Source: an uncultured Schlesneria sp.
Lineage (GTDB): Bacteria; Planctomycetota; Planctomycetia; Planctomycetales; Planctomycetaceae
DNA: 39,665 bases
NCBI GenBank assembly: GCA_903840265.1
Contig: CAIMFH010000126.1
Coordinates: 1-39,665, forward strand
Direction of reading: 5' to 3'
Below the pieces are notes generated by a model. That model searched no databases, was not told the DNA's origin, and worked only from the letters and a program-made list of their open reading frames with translations. Numbering within the stretch: the first letter of the stretch is position 1; the number at the start of each line of letters is the position of its first letter. Below are positions 1 to 6,854 of the stretch, in pieces. A program made the position numbers and the translations under genes.

Positions 1-405
1 CCAGGGCTTGCCGTTCTTATCTTTATTCTTCAAGTGTGACTCGTGGATGCTCTCCACGTCGCCTTGTTCCGATGCAGTGTGGTGAAGCACGATGTATTTC
101 CAGTCGCGCGTCGCCGTTTCAGGCTTCCAAGGATTGTCTTTTGTAATCGGTGTAACAGGAGAAACCGGCGGAACCTCGGATTCCTGCGGAAGCGTCATCT
201 CCGGTGGTTCAAGCACCGGCAACTGTGGTTGTAGCTGTGGCTGCGGTCGACTGATTGATGCCGGTGGCGGCACTGTCTGTCGATAACAACCTAGGCATCC
301 CACGCTCCAAGTCAGCAGTCCCATAAGCAGCAGCATGCGATGCCGCAATCGAACTGATTGCAGTGCAATGTCGCGGCCTGTGGAGCTGTTGTCCTGTGCT
401 TCCAT
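1..405 (-). CDS. Partial lipoprotein N-acetylmuramoyl-L-alanine amidase (PGRP-like)
   Basis: Read on the minus strand and cut by the left window edge, so the C-terminal part is missing. A hydrophobic stretch (LLLMGLLTWSVGC) gives a plausible lipoprotein signal; it is followed by a Pro/Gln-rich linker and then the segment WKYIVLHHTASEQGDVESIH. The strand-plus-HHT pattern is typical of the start of the amidase_2/PGRP fold, in which the first His binds the catalytic zinc. Family knowledge: these enzymes cut the bond between N-acetylmuramic acid and the stem peptide, or bind peptidoglycan. The start is uncertain: ATG at 405 precedes the signal by about 20 residues, while ATG at 336 starts directly at the hydrophobic segment and looks more like a lipoprotein start. 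An in-frame stop at 421-423 limits the 5' end. The fold call rests on one motif plus the signal. Confidence 0.72.
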   Translation of the reverse strand, partial: MEAQDNSSTGRDIALQSVRLRHRMLLLMGLLTWSVGCLGCYRQTVPPPASISRPQPQLQPQLPVLEPPEMTLPQESEVPPVSPVTPITKDNPWKPETATRDWKYIVLHHTASEQGDVESIHESHLKNKDKNGKPW

Positions 406-693
406 GCCCAGTCCGTTGGGTTATCCATCTATCCTGTTTTCGCCGTTGTACCAAGCGGGCGGAAATTTACAAGCAGACCAAAAGTGTGTCAATGTGCAGT
501 CCTGTTGGAGCGCGCAAAGACCTGCTTGCTTGGAGATTGCGCCGCAAAGACAGGCGCTTGGCGGGGACTTTTCGGGCCAAAAAGAGGCTCGAAAATTCTA
601 CGCAGGCTGTGCAGAGGCCTTATTTCACGTAATGGACGCGATTTTGGGCCAAGCCGAGTACTTCTGCGAGAATCTAGTCAAGTTTCGTGCAGA

Positions 694-1773
694 CTAAATG
701 ATTTCCAGCGATGGCATCTTGGGGGTTTCGAGCAGTTGTCGCGCGATTTGAATCGCCGTTCGCTCGCAGATACCAAGCAACGGGCCGCGCGAGGGATTGT
801 CCTCGGAGAAGAGATTGGCGATGTGTCCGTCATCACCTCGAATCCGGATTCCCGCATCGATGGGGAGTTCGCCCAGAAAGGGAATGCCGAGTTCTTCCGC
901 TTTGTTCTTCGCGCCGCCACGACCGAAGATTTCGCCGGTCATGTTTTCGACCAGACCCAGGATCGGAATCTTGACCTGGCGAAACATGCTGATCGCCTTC
1001 ATGGCATCGAGCAATGCCACCTGCTGCGGTGTGCAAACAACCACCGCGCCGGCCAATCCCAGCATCTGCGAGAGTGTTAGTGAGACATCTCCGGTGCCTG
1101 GTGGCAGGTCGATGATCAAATAGTCCAGTTCGCCCCAGTCCGTATCTTTTAGGAACTGCGTGATCGCGCGATGGAGCAATGGTCCGCGCCAAATTACAGC
1201 CTGGTCTGGTTGCACGAAATAGCCCATCGAGATCACTTTGAGTCCGTTCGCAATCACCGGCTCAATGCGTTCAAACTCTTCGCCGGTCGACGTCTTGTGC
1301 TTGACTGCTACCGGTCGTCCGTGCGCACCGACCATATGAGGGATGCTGGGGCCATAAACGTCGGCATCCATCAAGCCGACCTGACACCCGAGTGATTTCA
1401 GTCCATAAGCCAACGTGGCCGCGACGGTACTCTTGCCGACGCCCCCCTTACCGCTACCGACCGCCACGACGTTCTTGATTTTCAGGCCGAGCGTGCCGCC
1501 CGAATTCAAGCCGCGAACATTGGATTTGAATGCGACTTCGACTGAACCGGCGTCGGCGAATGACTGCGAAATTGTCGAGCGGACGGCGTCAACAATTCTG
1601 TTTTTGCCGGGGTAGGCAGGAGTTGGCAAATCGATGGTCACGGTGACGGCGTTGTTTGGTCCAACAGCCACGCCGCCGAGCATTCCCAGTTCACCGAAAG
1701 ATCGACCAAGTTCAGGATCAGTTAACGTTTGCAAACGGCTCGAAATCTGAGAATCAGTCAACATTTCCGGCAA
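694..1773 (-). CDS. mrp: Mrp/ApbC/NBP35-family P-loop ATPase
   Basis: 359 residues, the usual length for bacterial Mrp. Residues 5-85 form a MIP18/DUF59-type domain (LTDPELGRSFGELGML). The ATPase domain has the deviant Walker A GKGGVGKST at 108-116, DADVYGPSIPHM after it, and DYLIIDLPPGTGD as Walker B/switch II. Family role: carrier or assembly factor for iron-sulfur clusters in the cytoplasm. Odd point: the C-terminal CxxC that holds the bridging cluster in classical Mrp is not present; the equivalent segment reads VENMTGEIFGRGGAKNKAEE with no cysteine. The protein may therefore act as a CxxC-less Mrp, a variant whose substrate is less clear. ATG at 1773 gives a full DUF59 domain; an alternative ATG lies three codons further in. 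Confidence 0.93.
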   Translation of the reverse strand: MPEMLTDSQISSRLQTLTDPELGRSFGELGMLGGVAVGPNNAVTVTIDLPTPAYPGKNRIVDAVRSTISQSFADAGSVEVAFKSNVRGLNSGGTLGLKIKNVVAVGSGKGGVGKSTVAATLAYGLKSLGCQVGLMDADVYGPSIPHMVGAHGRPVAVKHKTSTGEEFERIEPVIANGLKVISMGYFVQPDQAVIWRGPLLHRAITQFLKDTDWGELDYLIIDLPPGTGDVSLTLSQMLGLAGAVVVCTPQQVALLDAMKAISMFRQVKIPILGLVENMTGEIFGRGGAKNKAEELGIPFLGELPIDAGIRIRGDDGHIANLFSEDNPSRGPLLGICERTAIQIARQLLETPKMPSLEII

Positions 1774-1798
1774 ATCCTCTCCGCTGGAAGCGGCTTCA

Positions 1799-1922
1799 AT
1801 GCTGCTGATTCGTCAGTGATCAGCAGGCTTGGTTCGTCGTTCGTGGCTCTCAAACCGTCTCGGATCCCATCGGGCGTCCGTGATCATTCGCCAGCATGAA
1901 GCAGCGGAGATGCTGCTTAAAC
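1799..1922. terminator. Two hairpins between receiver-like gene and mrp
   Basis: Two perfect 7-bp inverted repeats lie in the gap between the minus-strand genes: CTGCTGA at 1802-1808 with TCAGCAG at 1820-1826, and AAGCAGC at 1899-1905 with GCTGCTT at 1912-1918. The second is about 40 bases past the stop of the receiver-like gene. Neither is followed by a T tract on the minus strand, so a terminator role is only possible; mRNA-stabilising hairpins would look the same. Confidence 0.3.
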
Positions 1923-1955
1923 GGCAAAGTCGGTTAGGGCACACGTCGAGTTGTA

Positions 1956-2390
1956 TCACCCTTCGAACACAGCATCAACCGGCGGACGCCTGACGGTGCG
2001 AATCAATCGCGAGCAGATTCGAGCAAGATCTCGCCCGCCGATTTCATCATTCACATAAGCGGCAGCACCTGCTTCGCGAACGGTCCATTCCAACTCGGCA
2101 TACTCAGGAGAGGCGATCACGATGATCGGGGGACCAGCAATGGCTTGCGATTGTTTGCCAATCCAGCTCAAACAGTCGGTGGGTGCAGAATTCAAAGAGA
2201 TCACGACCAGGCAATCGCTGAATTCGGCGATTCTCGGATTCAAGTCGCCGACAGTCCGGCACTCCCGCACAAATAGAGACTGATCTGAGAACTGCCGTTT
2301 GAGTTCCGGCCCCCAGTAAGGCGTTCGTTCAAATACGAGGATGCCGCGTTTCGGATTGTCCGTCAGCAGGAATGTCATCGACAGCCCCAT
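1956..2390 (-). CDS. Receiver-like protein lacking the phospho-acceptor Asp
   Basis: 144 residues with the alternating strand/helix pattern of a response-regulator receiver domain: GILVFERTPYW at the start, CLVVISLNSAP where strand 3 should be, PPIIVIASPEY as strand 4, and GAAAYVNDEIG resembling the receiver GAxGYLxK segment. Where a phosphorylatable Asp is expected after strand 3 the sequence reads SLNSAP, so it is probably an atypical (pseudo-) receiver that cannot take phosphate. No output domain is fused to it. ATG at 2390 is chosen because a GGTGAAG-type ribosome site precedes it; GTG at 2393 is directly adjacent. It is divergent from kdsA, with about 120 bases between them. Function unknown; the fold assignment is inference. 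Confidence 0.6.
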   Translation of the reverse strand: MGLSMTFLLTDNPKRGILVFERTPYWGPELKRQFSDQSLFVRECRTVGDLNPRIAEFSDCLVVISLNSAPTDCLSWIGKQSQAIAGPPIIVIASPEYAELEWTVREAGAAAYVNDEIGGRDLARICSRLIRTVRRPPVDAVFEG

Positions 2391-2510
2391 CACTTCACCA
2401 AATCAGTACGACGAAGCTCGCCAAGACGCTCGAAGTCGGTCGCAGCCGATGGAATGCTCCGCTAACATGCCGCAGGAACGGAGTGTTTCAGTTTTATAAG
2501 GAAAGCAACT

Positions 2511-3350
2511 GTGCCGAACAATCCTGTCGAGATCGGGCAATGGCGTTGTGGTCGCGATGAACCTTTGCTGTTTATGGCAGGTCCCTGCGTCATCGAGAGC
2601 GAAGAGCTTGTCCTGGAGGTTGCCAAACGGCTCGCGGATTTGTCTGCGACTCAAAATGTGCAAATTGTTTTCAAATCGAGCTTCGACAAGGCGAACCGGA
2701 CCAGTATCGATAGCTTTCGCGGGCCTGGCTTAGAGCGTGGTCTGGAAATCCTGGCGAAAGTGCGTGAGGTCACCGGCTTACCGTTGTTGACCGACGTTCA
2801 TGACCCCAGCCAGGCCGAGCCCGCCGCCGCTGTTTGCCAGGTCCTGCAGATCCCTGCGTTCCTGGCTCGGCAGACCGATCTGGTGGAAGCGGTCGCCGTA
2901 GCGACGGCGCGTCATGGGGGCATCATCAACGTCAAGAAGCCGCAATTCATGGCTCCTGAAGACATGATCCATGTCGTAAAAAAATGTGAATCGTCAGGAA
3001 ATCCGAACGTTCTACTGACTGAACGTGGGACAATGTTTGGTTACGGCCGTTTGATCAATGATTTCCGCTGTATTCCGGTAATGCAGGGGTTCGGCGGCCC
3101 GGTCATTTTCGATGCGACACACAGTGTCCAGATGCCGGGGGGAGCCACCACTGGCGGTCGACGCGAACTGGTCCCGTTCCTGGCCCGCGCCGCAGTGGCC
3201 TGCGGCTGCGACGGCGTCTTTTTCGAAACGCATCCCGATCCCGACAAGGCGTTGAGCGACGGTCCCAACATGGTCCCTTTGGCGGAACTGCCTCGCCTGA
3301 TCGACCAATTGGTCCAATTGCGGAAGCTAGCGTTGGAGTTTCGAGATTGA
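2511..3350 (+). CDS. kdsA: 3-deoxy-8-phosphooctulonate synthase (Kdo-8-P synthase)
   Basis: Condenses phosphoenolpyruvate with arabinose-5-phosphate to make Kdo-8-phosphate, the precursor of the inner-core sugar of LPS. 279 residues, normal for the family. Diagnostic segments are [69 protein letters not shown] and [18 protein letters not shown]. Cys26 in AGPCVIES corresponds to the metal-ligand Cys of the metal-dependent class (Cys11 in Aquifex), where the E. coli metal-independent enzyme has Asn. The start is GTG at 2511, supported by AAGGAAAG a few bases upstream. It shows that this organism makes LPS-type glycolipid. No other Kdo gene is adjacent. Confidence 0.97.
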   Translation: MPNNPVEIGQWRCGRDEPLLFMAGPCVIESEELVLEVAKRLADLSATQNVQIVFKSSFDKANRTSIDSFRGPGLERGLEILAKVREVTGLPLLTDVHDPSQAEPAAAVCQVLQIPAFLARQTDLVEAVAVATARHGGIINVKKPQFMAPEDMIHVVKKCESSGNPNVLLTERGTMFGYGRLINDFRCIPVMQGFGGPVIFDATHSVQMPGGATTGGRRELVPFLARAAVACGCDGVFFETHPDPDKALSDGPNMVPLAELPRLIDQLVQLRKLALEFRD

Positions 3351-3464
3351 GCGGTCATAACTTCTGACTGCAATGATGTTTGGGTAGAGTAATCGGTGGG
3401 GACAGTCGTGCCGCGAGAGGCGACGAACGCCAGCCAGATAGGATTCCCAAATTTGTTCAACACC

Positions 3465-3488
3465 TACGTGCTAAAAGACGTAGGTCAG
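3465..3488 (+). terminator. Hairpin after kdsA
   Basis: ACCTACGT at 3465-3472 pairs perfectly with ACGTAGGT at 3481-3488 around an 8-base A-rich loop, 115 bases past the kdsA stop and 46 bases before the next start. No T tract follows, so it is a weak terminator candidate or a processing hairpin. Confidence 0.35.
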
Positions 3489-3534
3489 CCGAATTCCCCT
3501 TGAGCACGCCATCAATTACCCGAGCATCATCGAT

Positions 3535-5070
3535 ATGAGACTTCCGCGTCTTTTTGCTGTCCCTGCAATTCTTCTGATTCTGGCGAGCTTCGTCGGCTGC
3601 CCGGGGAAACGCCAAGTTTCGAACACGGGGACCAGCTCAAATGAATCGTCCGCCGACGATCTGCTCGTGAGCGCCGTGCATCAGTTGCGGCCGCTGAATT
3701 ATTCGATCGACGCTGCGGCGGATAAGCCGATCAGCCTGTTGAACTCGTGGCGCGGCCTCGCACCTGATTCATCGCCAGTCATCAATGATAAGGTGCCGGC
3801 TGGCTGGATCGACGAAAGCCAGGAAGTGCGGCTGAAAGCAGAGAACTTTGATCTGCTCGACGCAGTTCATATTCGCGACGCGATGCTGACTCACGCCATT
3901 GCCAGTTACCTGTCTACGCGTGCCAGTGACGAAGTTGGGCAGGCTCAAGCGGTGTTTGATTTCGTCATCCGCAACGTGGCGCTTCGCGGTGATGATGATC
4001 CGGAAATGCCGCTCGGGATTTACCAACTCCTGCTGTTGGGACAAGGTAATGCCGAGGATCGTGCGTGGGTCACGGCGTCCCTGTTTCGCCAGTTGCGTCT
4101 CGATTCTGTCATCGTGCGACCAAAGGGTGACAAGTCACCCGACAATTGGCTGCTCGGCGTTCTTTTGAAAGGGCAGGTCTACTTATTCGATCCGCGCTTG
4201 GGACTCGCCCTGCCATCTGGCGACGCCGCCGCGAAAGTCACTCCGCCCGCAACTCTGGCTGAAATTGTCTCCCATCCCGAGTGGTTGGAGCGATTTTCCG
4301 TGCGATCTGATGGGTATCCAATCAAGGCGGAATCGCTCAAGGAAGTCGACGTCTTCCCGATCGTCGAAGTCAACTGGTGGACGCGCCGGATTCGACATCT
4401 GGAGTCCGTATTGCCAGCGAGTGATCTGTGTGTGTTGTCGGATCCTCTGTTCGACGCGACCGGACGCGAGGGGTTGCTGTCACGACTGAAAGGCGCAGGG
4501 TGGTCTCCGGATTCACTGAAGCCTTGGCCGTATCCGCAGCGACAGAACGAAGCGATGAAGAAAGCCACTCCGGCAATTAAGCAGTCGTTTGAGATTGCGA
4601 CGCAGACTTTCAACCTGCCGATCCCATTCAAGGTGAGCGAAGACGGTCAGGTCAAATTTGGCAATCCCGAGCGCAAGCTGTTACGCATCAGAACCGAACA
4701 ATTGCTCGGGAAATTTGACGACGCGACGCAGCGCTACATGTCAATCAGGCATCTGGAGATTGAGCAAGTCCCGGTGCCGGAAATGGCGGTCTTGAACCGG
4801 AAAGGGGCCGAAAATGCGATTTACTGGACGGCGCTCTGCAAGTTTGAGGCGAAGGAATATGACGCCGCTATCGAGCAGTTGAACGCCTACCTCAAACGGT
4901 ATGACAGAAGTGGGCAGTGGAGATTTGCAGCGAGGGCCCTGCTGGCCGACTGCCATGCGGAACTGGGCCACCTGAAGGAAGCAATCGACGCTCTTGAAAG
5001 GTCTCGGTCCGACGATCCTTATCGCTTGGGAAATGCCGTCCGCGTGAAGCAGTGGAAGGCCCGCCAGTAA
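3535..5070 (+). CDS. Lipoprotein with degenerate transglutaminase-like domain and C-terminal TPRs
   Basis: 511 residues. The N-terminus (LFAVPAILLILASFVGC) is a lipoprotein signal with the acylated Cys at residue 22. Residues about 100-230 resemble the transglutaminase-like fold: a helical segment (AQAVFDFVIRNVAL), then GQGNAEDRAWVTASLFRQL where active enzymes have a Cys, then DNWLLGVLLKGQVYLFDPR where the catalytic His is expected but Asn is seen; the final Asp (LFDPRLG) is kept. A catalytically dead, binding-type domain is therefore likely. Residues about 380-500 carry TPR-like helices (NAIYWTALCKFEAKEYDAAI; ALLADCHAELGHLKEAIDAL). ATG at 3535 opens the signal peptide. Likely a periplasmic scaffold; the specific role is unknown. 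Confidence 0.75.
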   Translation: MRLPRLFAVPAILLILASFVGCPGKRQVSNTGTSSNESSADDLLVSAVHQLRPLNYSIDAAADKPISLLNSWRGLAPDSSPVINDKVPAGWIDESQEVRLKAENFDLLDAVHIRDAMLTHAIASYLSTRASDEVGQAQAVFDFVIRNVALRGDDDPEMPLGIYQLLLLGQGNAEDRAWVTASLFRQLRLDSVIVRPKGDKSPDNWLLGVLLKGQVYLFDPRLGLALPSGDAAAKVTPPATLAEIVSHPEWLERFSVRSDGYPIKAESLKEVDVFPIVEVNWWTRRIRHLESVLPASDLCVLSDPLFDATGREGLLSRLKGAGWSPDSLKPWPYPQRQNEAMKKATPAIKQSFEIATQTFNLPIPFKVSEDGQVKFGNPERKLLRIRTEQLLGKFDDATQRYMSIRHLEIEQVPVPEMAVLNRKGAENAIYWTALCKFEAKEYDAAIEQLNAYLKRYDRSGQWRFAARALLADCHAELGHLKEAIDALERSRSDDPYRLGNAVRVKQWKARQ

Positions 5071-5163
5071 TAAGGCTTGAACGCGCATGGCGGCATTGAG
5101 AAACCGAATTTCATTTCATTGCAAATTTCAAATTTCAAATTGAAAAATGCAAATTGGAAGAAA

Positions 5164-5571
5164 TTAGAGCGTTGTTGTCACTAACAACTCGGACGATTCC
5201 ATTGTGGGCGTGGCGATGCTGGTGTCGGATTCCATTTGCAGGTCGTACGTTCCAGCGGCGTTCAAGTGGAAGAACTTGCGGAACCACAGCATCCGTTGGA
5301 CATTGGGCTGCGGCGGAGTCAATGCAAAGCGAACGCCCCGCTTTTCCTGCCAGTCGTAAAGCATCCCGAAGAACCCGCTGGGGATGTACTTCACGAATCG
5401 CATGTCGATCGCAATCGATCGGGCATGTTCGCGTTCGATCAGGTTGAACAGGCCTTCTCTTAAGAGTGCCAGATCGGCACCGTCCCAAATATCCATCTCG
5501 CCCACGTGCAACAGGAGCAGATCATCCTGAACTTCAATCAGCATCCTTTTGAACCGTCGTTGGACTGACAT
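5164..5571 (-). CDS. STAS-domain protein (anti-sigma factor antagonist-like)
   Basis: 136 residues from the chosen ATG at 5571. A STAS fold is suggested by a strand (LLLLHVGEMDIWDGADLALL), a helix, then SIAIDMRFVKYIPSGFFGML, which matches the STAS signature in which a Ser/Thr next to Gly is phosphorylated in SpoIIAA-type proteins; here Ser precedes GFFG. STAS proteins in this class switch sigma-factor partners or bind small ligands in the cytoplasm. No anti-sigma kinase is adjacent, so the partner must be elsewhere. The frame stays open upstream to 5646, but that extension has no STAS-like content; a further ATG at the MLIEV segment is also possible. The C-terminal 20 residues are Ser/Thr-rich. 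Confidence 0.7.
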   Translation of the reverse strand: MSVQRRFKRMLIEVQDDLLLLHVGEMDIWDGADLALLREGLFNLIEREHARSIAIDMRFVKYIPSGFFGMLYDWQEKRGVRFALTPPQPNVQRMLWFRKFFHLNAAGTYDLQMESDTSIATPTMESSELLVTTTL

Positions 5572-5947
5572 GGCGAATGTTCCGGCTTTTAGTCGGTCGA
5601 TGTGGCACCGGGTGACAATTCCCGGTGAGGGTTGACCTGAAAGCAAAGCGCGGACCGTTGGTGGCGCAAACTTCGAGTGAATTCACAACCCATTGCAACT
5701 ACGTGGATTGTGGCGAAGGCGTTGGAAGCAGGTCGAGAATGGCGTGGTGAATTCGCCACTGGCGGTCCACGGATGATGCGGTTTCACATCACCTCACGTG
5801 GCGTAGCCAAGGTCGCCAAGACCTTGGGCGATCACAGGCGGACCCCAGGGATGAATCCGGCCGGCCGCCACGCAATGGCGGGAAATGGACCTCAATCAAC
5901 CGCTGTGAGGCTGTTCACGGTGATCGCCGGGGCGATCCCTGACTGTC
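5572..5947. other. Intergenic stretch, no gene supported
   Basis: 376 bases between two minus-strand genes. It holds one copy of a 26-base hairpin repeat (5801-5826) and, close to the zinc-ribbon gene's stop, the near-palindrome GATCGCC GG GGCGATC at 5922-5937, which could end that transcript though no T tract follows. A plus-strand open frame from 5677 runs over the repeat and into the antisense of the zinc-ribbon gene, and has arginine-rich, shadow-like composition; I do not accept it as a gene. Confidence 0.55.
5801..5826. repeat. 26-base dispersed hairpin repeat, copy 1
   Basis: This 26-base string is identical to 39196-39221. It contains the inverted repeat CCAAGGTC (5807-5814) / GACCTTGG (5820-5827) around the loop GCCAA. 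A hairpin found twice in intergenic DNA 33 kb apart suggests a REP-like family. Confidence 0.7.
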
Positions 5948-6649
5948 TCAGTCCTCGGCGAGATACATCAGCCGCCCGCATGTGCAAAATATACACTTGC
6001 CCGAGCGAAGTTCGACGATCGTTTGCTGGCGCTGTCCGACATAGCATTCGCTGCAGGCTGTCCCAGTCACTGGTGACAAGGCATGAGCACCGTAGGACTG
6101 CACCAAACGTCGGTACTGCGGCACGATCTCGGGGGGAAGGTATTTTTCAGCGTCGCCCACTTGGGCTTCGATCGCTGCCGCCTGAGACTTCAAATCGGGT
6201 TGGCGCTCGCCGACCTTCGCGGCGAACTTCGCGAGTTCCCCTTCGACAACCGTGATCTCGGCTTCGAAGTCCTTGATTTCTCGCTGCATCGCATCGCAGC
6301 CGTCCAACGCTTCCAGGATCTCGTCTTCCAGCACACTGTTGGCCATGCTGTCGGCGGCAATTTGCGATTTCAAAGCGTCGAATTCGCGGTTATTTGTCGC
6401 TCCGTTCAGCTTTCCCTGCAGATCGTGAATCTTGGCTTCGTTGGTCTTAAGTTGCAGATTTTTCTGATCGGCGGCCACTTTCAGGTGCTTGAGTTTGGTT
6501 CGCCGTGCTTCCAGTTCGGCCTTTTTCTTGTCGGCTAACTGCTGGCGAGCGGCAATCTGGCGCGGACCTCTTTCGATTTCCTCGGTCAGCTCCTGCAAAC
6601 GAAGCCGCAACTTATGGATTTCCTTCAACCCAGCGCCATTCGAGGACAT
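5948..6649 (-). CDS. Coiled-coil C4-type zinc-ribbon protein (COG1579-like)
   Basis: 233 residues. Residues about 8-170 are almost all charged heptad-like helix (LRLRLQELTEEIERGPRQI onward), predicted as a long antiparallel coiled coil. The C-terminus has CSEC (Cys199, Cys202) and CIFCTCGRLMY (Cys219, Cys222 and possibly Cys224), a C4 zinc ribbon. This order matches the COG1579 / zf-RING_7 family, cytoplasmic proteins proposed to bind nucleic acid and often of unknown function. The ATG at 6649 has GGAGAG about seven bases upstream, a good ribosome site. It is divergent from the BatA-type gene with a 205-base gap. Confidence 0.88.
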   Translation of the reverse strand: MSSNGAGLKEIHKLRLRLQELTEEIERGPRQIAARQQLADKKKAELEARRTKLKHLKVAADQKNLQLKTNEAKIHDLQGKLNGATNNREFDALKSQIAADSMANSVLEDEILEALDGCDAMQREIKDFEAEITVVEGELAKFAAKVGERQPDLKSQAAAIEAQVGDAEKYLPPEIVPQYRRLVQSYGAHALSPVTGTACSECYVGQRQQTIVELRSGKCIFCTCGRLMYLAED

Positions 6650-6689
6650 CCAAACTCTCCGCGAGAATATTCCGAATCAATGATGTGCG

Positions 6690-6730
6690 TACACTATAAC
6701 AGAAAACCGGCTTCCTGTTCTAATCAACAA
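6690..6730 (-). promoter_or_regulatory. Possible -10 element for the zinc-ribbon gene
   Basis: On the minus strand the sequence TATAGT, about 45 bases upstream of the 6649 start, is close to the sigma-70 -10 consensus. The matching -35 region is poor (GAACAG-like). Offered only as a weak candidate in a divergent promoter region that must also serve the plus-strand gene at 6855. Confidence 0.22.
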
Positions 6731-6854
6731 ACGTGATTCAGTGGACTCCGGAGCCGGTGTCATGGATAGTGGGAATTTGAAAGAAGTCCGCTGGACCTTC
6801 ACCACTAAGAAATCCAGTCCATTTTGTGACTGAATAACGCGTCATTTTTGCACT

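Noticed and set aside
358-1080. 240-residue plus-strand open frame
   Set aside because: Lies mostly antisense to the Mrp gene, whose motifs are unmistakable.
5677-6255. 192-residue plus-strand open frame
   Set aside because: Arginine-rich shadow that overlaps the antisense of the zinc-ribbon gene and the hairpin repeat; no domain and no ribosome site.
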